From Apteryx mantelli (Eukaryota > Chordata > Aves > Apterygiformes > Apterygidae): a stretch of 64,000 nt of DNA. The first letter of the stretch is position 1, and every line of letters begins with the position of its first letter. Positions 12,938 through 24,500 of this stretch are shown piece by piece. The notes beneath the pieces are model-generated. The model had not been told where the DNA came from and searched no databases. It saw nothing but the letters and a program-made list of their open reading frames with translations. The position numbers and the translations under genes were made by a program. The stretch lies in NCBI RefSeq assembly GCF_036417845.1, contig NC_089982.1, positions 44,231,684 through 44,295,683 of the forward strand, in the 5' to 3' direction.

Positions 12938-15900
12938 GGGGCAGAACTAGGTGGCATTCACTCTAAAAATTACTTTACAAGAGTTGCAACAATTTTTTTA
13001 GGAGTAGCCTGTTTTTTTTCACAACCAAATCTGACACCTGCTTCTAGCACTGTCCTGGATTTATAATTCTTAGGAAAGAAAGAGCATGATTTTCTTTAAC
13101 AGTTTTCAAAGGTGTAATTTCTTTGTGGAAATCTTCAATTCTGACTAAGAACGTGTGCACTGTCTGAAAATGACTGTTTGGGTTTGTACTTTGAGACAGA
13201 GGGAAAGGGAGAATCATTACCTGTTTCTACACTAGGTTTGTATGTTCTCTTAACATGAGAATGAATGTAAACTAACGCTACACATAAACAGAAGCATCAG
13301 TGAAGGCATGAGATTCTCAAACTTGGTGTCTGTTAAGAAGAATAGTTCCTATGAGCTACAGCCTCAAGTAGAATATCCCCAGGGTCAGCGCAGGAATCCT
13401 CTGGACAAGGCATGAATTCAACATGGGAATGATTTGGGCTTTAGAAATGTTTGTTTCTCCTCATCTCCACCTTACCATTTTCCTAGTTCATGATGCATCC
13501 TTTTAAGGTGCTTTTACACTTAATTGCTTAGCTATTTAAATGGCACCTTTCTTAGGACTGATTATGGTGAGATTACCATGGATTTAAAAATCAAATAAGT
13601 AGATGATTCTTCAACTCTGTGAACAAGTCCTTCAACCATTTGACTCGTTTATGCCCAGGGGTGCCTAGATATATCCTGAAAAAGTAAATACATTTTCATT
13701 GAAATCAGATGTAGTAGTAACATTTCTTAAAAATTTTCATGGGCATTTGGGTCTTTGGGGAATTCCTGTTGACATCTAAACAAAATGGGGATGTGTACTG
13801 AACAAGATTCATGCTTTCTTATAGTGCTCTGGCGTGTTATTCATGTGATGTGATTGATTTTCAGGCTCAAATCCAGATGATGAGAGTTTTTATTGGTGTA
13901 ATTGTAACAAATATGTATTTCTATCAGTTTAAGTTACAACGCCTCAAAAATACTTGGCAAAACAAAATTGTCTGAATGTGTACTGTCAAGATGATTCATA
14001 TACTGATCTTGGGGGCATTCTGCTTGAGGGTGTAGCTTGTAGGCACTGTTCATTTTAACATATACTGGGTTTGAGAAGCTTGTACTTTCATTGAAACTTA
14101 ATTTAGGTATGATATTAATTCTGACCTTGAGTTGTATGGAGGTTCATGGGAGAGATCTCACTAATTACTTTGTTCTGAGATATTTGATCACATTACTTTA
14201 TATACACAGCCTATATGCTGCTTCTAATATCCTATTCTTTTCATCTCTACTGCTAAAGTGTAAGTGAATTAACAATGTTTGTAAATAGAAGCATCAGAGA
14301 AACAAAAGAGAATTATATATATTCTTTTCTCTTTATATTAAAGTTTTGATGCAAAGGAAATGTTATGAAAATTTTAATTTCCTTTGGTTTAGATCATATA
14401 TCCTGTAAAGGTTTATTAAAATATATTTGTTGGGGGGGCGATTTATATTTCTCTTAAACACTAACTTATGTTATTCCTCTAAGACAGAGAAGATTTTGGA
14501 ACTGTACAAGAGGTCTCACTTCTAAAAACATCTAAATGCTTGTTGGGCCCTTTTAAGAATTAAATTTTGACATTTAAATAATTTCAGAGCATGCAAATAC
14601 ATCACACATTATCTTCACAGAGAAAAGACTCCTCTCTAAATATATGCCACAGAAACATATTCTAAACTGAAAATGTCTGTAATTTCCTAATTCAAACTGC
14701 CTGCCCTCGGTTTTCAACACTTATGTATATTTTTTCCTCAATCTTGTTTCTTTTATTGGATTACAACCCTTGTCTTGCAAATACTCCCTACATTCAGAAA
14801 CCTGTGACCTTTACTGCCAAATGTCAAATTTACACATGGTATGTTGGGAACACGTTTGTGTGTACAAAGTACAAGATACTGAAGTTGTTAAATGGCCCAA
14901 TTTACCAGAGCTCGTGGCTAGTAACTGGTCAAAGGAAACAAGTACATTTTTTTCCTGCTTAATATATGGACATTATCATATCATATTATTACTCTGGGGA
15001 GAGCAAAAAATGAAATGTAATGGCTTCTTCATGCAGACAGTCCAAGACCTTCCAAGGAGCTGCCATAACCTCTCTGAATGGGTTTTGCCACGTAGTATAG
15101 GAGAAAAGCTTGCTGTTCAGAAGCCGCTACCAGTAGCCAACTCCAACATTATTCAGAACGCTTTGTTCACCCTTAAGGAATCTATTAAATCTGTATTTTT
15201 TTTGCTGGTTATAATTTCTGGTCCATTTATCTAACCCTTCAGATATTACTATAGCCATCTGGTCTGAGTAGCAACCAATTTATGATGGCTGTATCTTACC
15301 CGTCAAAGCGTTACTCCCACCTGTCTCATTTCTGCATGTAATGAAAATGAACTTTCAGTAAAAAAAAAACCTGTAATATATATCCTTTTTTTCCTCCTTC
15401 CTTCCTTGACTGGAAATGAGAACAGTTGGAAAACAAACTGAAATCTGATAAATGCCCATCAGAATTTGAAACTTGCAGCTGAAAGGTTTGTAAGCAGAAA
15501 ATAAGACATGTTACCTGGAGCAGACCAGCTGCAAATTAGCAAATGTAGTTGTCATAGCTCCTTAAATGTGGTAGCGTTGCATTATATTTCAGTTGAATAA
15601 CAATAATATTAGTGTAGTGATTGTTAATGCAACTGAGACCCCTGAAAAGTTAAATCTTTTAGTTCACAGATTATATACAATAACAAGTAAATCCAGGTAT
15701 TTCTTTTTGCCATATGTCTTTGTCATCTGTGTTGACGTCAGAGAATAACAGGCATGTAGCACTTATGCCAGTCAGTGATTAGTTTGATGCATAAATGTTG
15801 ACATATCAACAGAATATCAACTGCTGAACCACTCAACCTTATTTTATCTCATCTTATGTGAGGTTTTGGTCTTCTGGGTTTCAAATTCTGCAGAAAGCTG

Positions 15901-15988
15901 CTTCACGGGTTTGGGTCTCTGCTTATGACAGCAGTGCTGAGACAGAGAAAAGCAGGTGACAGCTTTCTATTACTTCTTTGTTTGATTT

Positions 15989-16006
15989 GTGTGTGTGTGT
16001 GTGTGT
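15989..16006 (+). repeat. (TG)9 dinucleotide microsatellite
   Basis: Nine uninterrupted TG units lie in the intron. They are likely length-polymorphic but otherwise unremarkable. Confidence 0.95.
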
Positions 16007-18299
16007 ATTTATGTTGCAATTTTTTTCCTCTCTCTGAATTAGTATTCTTCCAGGCCCATGCTTTTCCATAAGAGTCAGCAAAACAAATTCAAATGTCTGG
16101 ACCAAGACCGGGTTTTGGACTAACCTCTTTGTTCTGGAGACCCAACTGCAGATGAAACTAAATATGTCCTTTTGTTGTCCACTCAAAGCATATGTTTTTC
16201 AAGTTAGAACAATTAGCCAATTCAGCAAACTCAATGCAGCTGATGTTCAAGATGGGATGAGGTGTAGACTAAAAGCCCTTAGGTAATCTTATCTGTTCTT
16301 GATCTTTTTTTGCATGTGAAATTTGTCAGGTTAAATTTGGGCTGGCAAACCTTGAGGCAGCAAAGGAAGCCAAACTTTCTAATGCTACCAAGGAGTAAAG
16401 GACCAGAAGAAAAGTACATCACAGTAGAGCTCAGTGAACTTCCTGATACAGAACTTGGATTTACTGTAACTTTTTATGGCCTTACAATATATTGAAATTC
16501 AGTCTCTAGTGAATATGCAGGAAAGCAAATTTAAATCATCATAACTTCCTTTCATTCCAGATGGTTTCTATAGGCTTCTGAGACTTACCTTCAAAACAGA
16601 GTGTATTTGTAATTTTAAAATTTATCATAATAATTCTCTTTGCTGCTAGCTTTGGAAAGGCATTGCAATTTCTTTTATGTAATGGGAATGTAGGGAAGTG
16701 TATTATATGGATTCTATAAAACCTAAGGTCCTTGTCCTAAGCTCAATTAGTCTTACTAAAGGATAAGAAAAATTAGGTTCCCCCCCAAAAAAGAGCAATT
16801 TACCCTTGATACGAAAATCACTGTGCCTGGTGTCTGATCCATACTGTCTCCTATATTGAGGAACAAAGTCTTGTGTAAACAGGTGGCTGTTTCACCCTAT
16901 CATTGTTGACACTGGCAAATTACAGTCTAATTTCTCTTTTCTCCTTTCTTTCACACTTTTATTTGTGTTGTGAGAATCGTTATTTCTGACCCAGTCATTG
17001 CTGAAAGTAACTAGTTTTGCTGTTCTAAAATACCCAGTAGCAGATTGGTCACATCAAAATCTAAATTATTCTGCATGAGATGAAAATGAAGTCCAGAATT
17101 GCTTTGACTTTCCTTTATATTGCCATGTTTTAATTCCACCTTTTAAAAAATAAAGCTTCTCAGAGGGAATGGGAATCATGTGGGGAAAGTAGAATATATA
17201 TTGTGTTAGCTTGTCTTATTTTGAGGATTCCTGCTTGCTGGATACAATAAAGATTCTCCAGCAAGTATAACTAATCACAGAGACTGCTTCTGGGCATATA
17301 GGAAGGAGCATGCATAGTACCGTGGTTTTACTGCTCTACAAATTTGTTTGACAGAGTCCAGATTAAATGAAGCAATCAAAAAATACCAAGGCTATCACTA
17401 CTAGTTTATTATTTTATAATCAAAGTCTGAATACCAGTTTCTTTGCAACATTTCTTCCTTAAATTTGTTAATTATTAATGACTGTTTTTAAGATTTAAAA
17501 AGCCCAGAATTATTGTTGGAACCAATTTCTTAAGCTTTTTACTGGTGATGACAACAATTACATTATAGCTTTATGATTATCCAGGGAGGAAATCTTCAGT
17601 TTTTTATTCTGTAGGATTTGGGGGGGAGGGGGTTGTTTTGTTTTAAGACAGAGAAACTACTCTTCTGATTGTGGAATTACTGCTAACAACTTAGTTATGA
17701 AAAAGTAGGGGGAAAATTATTGTAAAACTATATAGAGATATTTTTATACCCCTATTTCTGCATTATGCTGTAAACTTGCAGCAATTGCGCTTTTAAAAAT
17801 CAACATTAAGCAGTATGTAGAAATGCCAAGGATTGGAATTGCCTTGAAAGGCAAATGTGATACTATTTTTTTGACTCGTAGTAAACTTAATAGCAGTTTC
17901 TGCTTTTTCTCTCCAGTTTGCAACCACATGAAGGCACACAATGCGAAATGCCTTCTGGCTTCAGTATTAACAAGTAGGTTGCTACTAAACCATGCTTTTC
18001 CTGATGTGCCCGTGTGAATGCAGAGCTCCTCAGTTACAGTTTAATAGTACAACTAAATGAGCTGCAAGTCCCACTGGAATTTTTTCTCTACCTACTCCTG
18101 CGATCAGGATCTCAGGGTCGAGATACTCCCCGCACATGTGATAAGGGGGGAGAAGGAGGGGAGACAGATCACCACGGTACTTCCTTCATGTTATTTTTGG
18201 ATATGACTAGCATTCCTCCCCTTACACACACCCTCTTTTTTCTCCAGCCCCCTTCTCTTACATGCATTACAAGCTCATGCAAACACTCTCACATACTCT

Positions 18300-18589
18300 G
18301 AAGCAAGAGCAACAGTTGGACTGAAGCCAGAGGACTGAGCGCGGCTTCCCCCTTGCCAGCAGGCTTTGTTCCTGCAGCCGGGCAGCGCCGTGGAGAGCGT
18401 TCTCACTGCTGCTCGCCAGTGCCTGCGACTTGGGCAGCTCCTCGTCTATTGACTTCCTCTCTGCTCCTGCAGACTAGCCTGAATGTAGAGCAGCGAAGCT
18501 AGGAGCTGGGAGAGCCAACGAATAAAGGACCCGAGATCATCAGTTATCAGCTTCCTTGTAGGGGGTGGGGGTCCATCTGTTCCACAACG
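18300..18589 (+). promoter_or_regulatory. PALLD: Candidate intragenic promoter and non-coding first exon of a shorter PALLD isoform
   Basis: Within an AT-rich intron this block is distinctly GC-rich and holds about a dozen CpG sites in 290 bp. It ends in a near-perfect donor (ACG|GTAAGT at 18589/18590). It contains a single ATG (18483-18485), followed directly by TAG, so it would serve as a 5' leader rather than as coding sequence. I see no TATA box, which suits a CpG-type promoter. Palladin genes are known to make isoforms lacking Ig1 from internal promoters, and this position, upstream of the Ig1 second-half exon, is suitable. An internal acceptor-like site (ctgctcctgcag, ending at 18472) leaves a second option: an internal exon 18473-18589. 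The transcription start cannot be read from the sequence. Confidence 0.5.
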
Positions 18590-18656
18590 GTAAGTGCCAG
18601 CATTAAGTATGTATAAAGATGCAAGAGACAATAAGGTGCCTTAGCCATTTTACTAT

Positions 18657-18710
18657 GGGGGGGGGGGGAGGAGGAGGAGGAGGAAGAAGAAGAAGAAGAA
18701 GAAGGGGGAG
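18657..18710 (+). repeat. G12 run followed by (AGG)n and (AAG)n triplet repeat
   Basis: Twelve consecutive G residues lead into about five AGG and about seven AAG triplets and then another short G run. All bases are purines. The tract begins 68 bp downstream of the candidate leader donor, so it would lie at the very start of that intron. Confidence 0.95.
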
Positions 18711-21451
18711 AAGCATGTGAGTGAATCATACTGTGTGCGCTCAGCTATAGTGCTCTCAGAACAGTGCCTGGCAGTAAAATCTTCCTGATCTCTACCTTCC
18801 CGAAAAGCACTACAAGAATGTATAGATTTCAGCCAAATTCCTAAGTAGCTGTACAATTCTGCAAAACTTTCCAGATGGCTTCGTTGTTGGTTTTTCTACA
18901 GATCTGATTACTTTTGAATTGTGTGTAGAATAGAGTAACTTTTACTGGCAGTGTAACCCATTTCTTTTAAGTGTAAGAGCTGAACCAGGCAAGTAAAGAT
19001 TTTTCATCACAGAGGATACGAACAGAACTAAAGTTCAGGGAGGATGAGGGAGTGAAAGGGGATGAGATGTTTCCTAAGACTGTTTAGTTTATAGAAACCA
19101 GAAATAGACTCCTTTTAAATGACTTGCATTCATTCAAAGCCCCCCCCCCCAACCCACCTTTATCCTATGAGCCAAGTGAATCGTTTTTTAAAAATAAAAA
19201 GCCTTTGCAAGTCTACAGTTTGGGGACATACAAGTGAAAGCTAATGTACGGGGGAAAACAGTGTATACTTGGGTAAATGACTATCATGGAGAGGACAGGA
19301 ACTGCAAAAAGAAACTTGGTTTTCTTCCAATAGTGGTGTGGCTGTTCTTGCTTTATAAAAGCATTAACACGGCTGTCTGCTAAGTTTGCTAGCGTAAAGG
19401 AGCGTACAGCTTTGTTACAAGGACTTTTTTTCCTCTCCCCGTGCTGTCTTTAGGAAGTTTTGCAATGATCAGTACAACGGCAGGTTAATCCAACTGCCTT
19501 GCTTTCAGAAATGCCATCTAGCTGTCAAAAGAAATTCACTGTAGGAACCCATTTGTCTTAAAGCTACTGATAAGCATTGCTATCAGCATGCTGTTATGTC
19601 TTGCTAGATGGGTTATCTTAACAAAGTGATAAATAAGAAAGCCTTGAAATTCAAAGGTTCAAATATATAATAAATTTGAGGAAGGGGAAAAGGCCAGAAA
19701 ATGGAATGTACTTACGTACTAAAAAACAAAACAAAACAAAAAAACCCCCTAGGATAATGAACCTAAAAAGAGGAAAGCTTTCCTTTCCCTCCCCTTTAAC
19801 TTTGTCTCCTTTAACTACTTCAAGCAGTTATTCCAACATTTTGTATTGAGAGGCAAGCAGTCCCTCCCCCCTACCACCTTATTTAATGCTGGCTTATCAG
19901 AGATTTGCCAAGGTGAATCTAGTCACATGAAAAATATGCTGAGTGAGCAAATGGGTGATTGTGCAAAGGGCAGCAAGCACAGGCAATTAACTGATCTGAG
20001 GTCTGTAACTTTGGGTTTTTTTCGATTCAGAACTTGTAACCAAAGCTCTCCCATTCTGGTTTTCACCCTTCATTTGGAAAAGTAATTTTCGTGGTATGGT
20101 AATTGGTAAAAACGGTCTACTAAATTCTGTACCTATGGAATGACTGCAAAATAATGCTCAGCAGAATAGTGTACAATATGTCAGGAGGGTAGTGATGTCT
20201 AGTACAAATTTTGTTTGCGTTGCACTAAGGCACGTCTTCTCTGTATAGCTGTTACTAGCTCTATTTATGGCAAGTTATTCACTGGAATAGAATTGCACAC
20301 TAGGACTAGCAAAGATTCTTTTTCAGAGCTAAAATTGGAATAGTTGGAAGAGTTGGGCTCCCCCCTGCTGATGGCACCATGTCAGGTTTCCTCAGCAGTT
20401 GCTTTCAGTTTCACAATTTACGTGGGTGCTATAATGTCATCTTTTCTCATTGATGTGGTGGAAAAATCTGACATCTTTACATTGTTTTTCCTACTTTGAT
20501 ATATTAAAGCGTATTTTGTACTGACTGTGAGGTTTGGCGATGAATGTTGAGTTCAGCACTTATACACCAGAGATGGGCCTGAACCAAAAACCCTGGATTC
20601 CAACATCCTTGAACTATGAGAAAGTTAATATCTGGATCCAAATGTCTTGGCTCTGGCCCATTTCTGTTTAAGATGCACATCACTTTGGCCACATGTTTAA
20701 CTTGTTTTTTGAGGTAATTCTATTAAGACTGAAAGAAATCTTTCAAGCTTTTAAAGAGGAAGTGACATTTAAAAAACTTGTAGCTAGGTAAGCATGGCTT
20801 GCTTATTTGCTGCTTAAACTTGACTTGCAGGAGCCCCCAGTGCATTCCATTCCCCTTCCTCTATTATTAACTTTAGAAGTAAATAATATTTAGGGATTCC
20901 TTTTGAGATATGCCCAGAAAGCCAGCAGGGTGCCAAGTGCCTACAGTTCCTACTGACTCCAATGGAACAGTGGAGAAGCAGCATTCATCCGGGTAGTGCA
21001 AGTATGTCACAGGCTTTGATCCTAAATGATCTGCTTATGAACTTGTAAAGACAGTGCCATATACATTCTTATCTATGCTAAAAGTTGTGGTAGTCCGTAG
21101 TAAGAAACATGGCAGTGCAATGTAAAGGGAAGCTCAGATTGTTACTGAAATCATGGTTATTCTGCTTTTTTAATTGATCAACTTCTCAGAGTCTGGCTAG
21201 CTTAATGGATACAATGGTTCTCTGTGAATACAATTAAACATGCGCCTGCCAGCTGCCTGAGGTATCCGTGTTTGCTTCAGCAAGACAAGCTGTTCTTTGG
21301 CTGTGTTGGCTCACTGTGGTTTGTGGCACATAGCACTGATTTATTAGGCAGTAGTTGCTTTTTTTTTTTTTTCCCCCTGAATGATTGAACTGTGATGTCA
21401 CTTTTTGTCTTGGCTTTAACCTTCTAAAGAACTTCTTTTTCTTTGCTGCAG
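18711..21451 (+). other. Intron between the candidate leader and the candidate cassette exon
   Basis: This is AT-rich sequence with short homopolymer runs (C10 near 19141, A and T runs). No coding exon or known repeat is recognised. One short stretch near 20941-20975 faintly resembles ancient amniote interspersed repeats, but not strongly enough to call. Confidence 0.6.
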
Positions 21452-21551
21452 CCTAAACTCTTAACACTGGGGAAGTGGGAAATGTCCCAATGTCCATTGC
21501 AGAGCGACTCTGTCTACCCCAGCACATTCCAGGGCCACCGAATCATTTGTG
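21452..21551 (+). CDS. PALLD: Candidate alternative N-terminal exon of PALLD (coding from 21482)
   Basis: A 100-nt segment is flanked by a strong acceptor (pyrimidine-rich tract ending ctttgctgcag at 21451) and a good donor (TGTG|GTGAGA at 21551/21552). An ATG at 21482 has G at -3 and opens 23 codons plus one base, beginning Met-Ser-Gln-Cys-Pro-Leu. The whole segment is open in that frame. Its end phase (one base, G) exactly fits exon 43301-43367, which begins with the remaining two bases of a Gly codon. It does not fit exon 40439-40617. Splicing to 43301 would give palladin without Ig1 and with a new N-terminus. The phase match alone has a one-in-three chance of arising randomly. I do not recognise this peptide from any known palladin. 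It could be a non-coding leader exon or a chance pair of sites. Confidence 0.4.
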
Positions 21552-24500
21552 GTGAGAGTGATTCAGATCTGGTTAAGATGATTTAAAAGAGAGGTTATGG
21601 GCATACTGCAGTTGCGCATTTAAGAAAATACAGAGGGTTTTTTACTGCCTGATTGAGACCACATGGCTCCAACTTGCACTTTTTTTAACATGAAAATTGT
21701 TGGCTGGATGTACTCAAATGATTTTTTTTTTCTTTTTAATTGCCTAGAGGCTAAGAGTTGGGATAATGGCATTTAAGGGTAAGGTCAGGCTTAAAGCAAA
21801 TAGTTTTTAATGTTCCTTTAAATAAAAGGAGAGATGGCTTCTTTGAATACTCGCACAGAATACAAACATGCTTCTCTCTTACATGTGAGTAAATGTATCT
21901 CAGGAATTCTTTTGGATGTTGCAGGGGAATTGGTGACCTGTTTTGAGAGAGAGGGAGAGGGACGAGGGAAGATCTCCCTGTCGTAAATCACAAAATATGT
22001 TCTGTTCCAAATGAATAACGGAAAGTATGAAAAGTAAAATGGAAGGACAATGTCCTCTTTGACTGTACACAGTTTCATTGTGTGCTTTCAAAGTGAGCCT
22101 TTGGGGCTGCCCTTGAGCAGAGGGAAAACTCTGTTTAATTAAGCATTTAAGTGTATGTTTAAGTGAACATAATTAGTGTAGTTTTCCCTTTATTTGTAAA
22201 CATGATGTATATTAAATTCCAGTAGTAAATTAACTTTAGTCTGATGTGCAAGAGAAAATAATTAATTATGGCTATGGTAACTTGAATTTACTTACTTGAA
22301 TTTACTTTGCTTACATTGTTAAAAAACAACCACAAAAATGAAATAAACCACAAAGACTTTTTCTATGTCTCAATTCCAAACTTCCCATTTTGAGGATATG
22401 GCTAATTTGAGGAAAATTTTGACATCCTTAATCTCCCTCAGTGGTGTCTGTTGTAATTAACTAAAATAAAGTTTATCTCTAATCTGAGAATGAAATTGTA
22501 GTAACCTGTATTTTAGGTGCTTTATAGATTTATACTCTTTTTATGCATGCTGTTGATTCTGAAACAGTTAAACTCTTCATCAAGTCTTCTTCCTCCCTCA
22601 ATATTCTTATAGTACTTTCTTCTCAGTTATACCATTTCCTCCCCTAAACTGATGCACAGCACTTGATGCAAGACTGTCATTGCCCATTGAGTGCTGTCAG
22701 CAGAATGCTGCTGCTCACAAAGCCCCTGCTTTGAATGAGCTCTGCCTCGGGGGCCTGACTGTGCTCGCTGCTTTCTTTGGAGGTACGCTCAGCCTCTGGC
22801 TGTTGTCCTCTACCAGTGAAACCACTGCTTTCCTGAGTCTTCCTGTAAGTGTGACCATTACATAGCACTCTCCTTAGGGTGCGAATTTTAGACAATAGAT
22901 GTTTTTTGAATAGATGCTTTCTAAATGGGAAAACAAATCCATGTATTTTCAAATTTGGAAAATAGATTAAAAGCTACAACATTGAAAAATACTGTTTATT
23001 CTTGCCTCTGGTTGGAAGATGAAGTAAATACGAAGAACAGTTCTTACAGTAGTTCAGTATACACAATAATTTATCTAGGAGTAATATAAGAGTAGTATTC
23101 TACAACAGCAAATCCAGTAAACAACAATTATATCCTTTTTGCTGTCTTTAAGCACTGGGATAGTAAATTTAGCTTGCTGATATTGAAAAAGAGAATAATC
23201 AGTCATATAGCTGCATACATCCTTTTGAACTAGTTTCTTGCTCAGTATTACCTCGCCCTCTCTAATTGCCAGGACACGTGTGAACTTTGTTTTTAACTTA
23301 AAAAACCCACAAAACTCCTAACCTTTAATCAGAGCCCATAAATCACTGTTTAGTTAGTATCTGCCACATATAAACTACAGCGTAAACATTTAAAACTTGC
23401 AGTTTGTTATAACTTTGAAGTACACAATGCATATGGGAAAGCCATTAGTATTTCTGAATAACTGCTGTGAGTATTAATCAGAGGTCAAAATGTATACTAC
23501 AACACCTTGAAATTCCTCTCTCTGAATGTTACTGTGTCAATGTTCAGTTTTACTGTGTTAATGTATATGAAATATGTAAAAAACAACCTGAATTGACTTG
23601 TCTGTAGCTGTTCATTTGGCATTATAACTAAACATTATTAATTGTAGCATGGATAAAACAGTGGCATGACCTTTATGGTGCCCCGTAAAGAGCATCTTCT
23701 GCCTGAAGTATTTCACAGGCGTAAACTTCCAGGGCTTCTCAGTGCTTTACAAGTAGAGTGAAGCAGAGTTGTTAAGATTTTGCTGCCTGGTATAGTTGGG
23801 AGTAGTAGGTGGTTGCTCTGATCCTTGGGTCTCCATCTAAACACAGGAACATTCTGTTCTTTGGGACAGCTCTAGGGCAGTTTTTGATAGGCCTGTTAAG
23901 GTTATATAGATATTAATTGAGGAGTTAATCTGTAATTAAATGGACATTTGTCATTCTTGCCAAACTTTATGACTCCTTATATGACTTTTCTGACTGTAAC
24001 GTTGATGCCATCTGTGTTGCACTGCTCATATGTAAAGTAGATCCCTTTTCTTTTGTCCGTTTTCCAAATAGTAGAAAGAGGCATGATGGAAAGGGCTGGA
24101 AATAAGGATTAGGTAATTCTAGGATTTACATGGGCCACAGCAAGTATGTATAAATTCCAGTCATCGAAGTAAGGAGTGGACCTTTAAGGAGGCTTGAGCA
24201 CTGACCCTGAGCCTGTTGGATTCATAGGGAATATTTTATTTCCCAGTAAAAACTACTTTTCATGTTGTTTCATATTGCTGTTTTCATAGTGGTTGTGAAA
24301 AATACACATGGCATGCTTCGAGACCTGGTGGTCTAGGCCAGTGTATGTTAGTAGGTGGCGGGAATCTTGGAAGCGAAGACTGTCTGGAGGCAAGCAGGTG
24401 CTGGCCAGAGCTACGCAGGTCGTGACTAGAGCACGCAGAGCAATGGGGCACACGTGCTTTTGAATCGTACCGTACTGTCACCTGGCAACCATGGATTAAG

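Larger units (their letters stand above)
210..18299 (+). other. PALLD intron sequence, no gene recognised
   Basis: This is AT-rich non-coding sequence. All open frames are short, lack plausible splice context and resemble no family I know. It contains small tandem duplications (4069-4110 and 7303-7346), a purine run (12898-12937) and a TG dinucleotide repeat (15989-16006), listed separately. The longest plus-strand open frame, 154 codons at 14770-15234, has no recognisable domain and reads as chance. Confidence 0.75.

Noticed and set aside
14770..15234. 154-codon plus-strand open frame, the longest in the first 40 kb
   Set aside because: No recognisable domain, odd composition rich in Cys and aromatic residues, no splice context, and an overlapping second frame is also open. 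Reads as chance in AT-rich sequence.
18014..18301. 95-codon ORF ending at the edge of the candidate promoter block
   Set aside because: Composition is low-complexity (Leu/Ser/Pro runs from pyrimidine tracts), with no homology. It is probably upstream of the transcription start.
18473..18589. Leader frame that stays open and would join exon 40439 in phase (CG|A for Arg)
   Set aside because: The frame has no ATG and is closed by a TAG at about 18486, so it cannot start translation. The phase match is likely chance.
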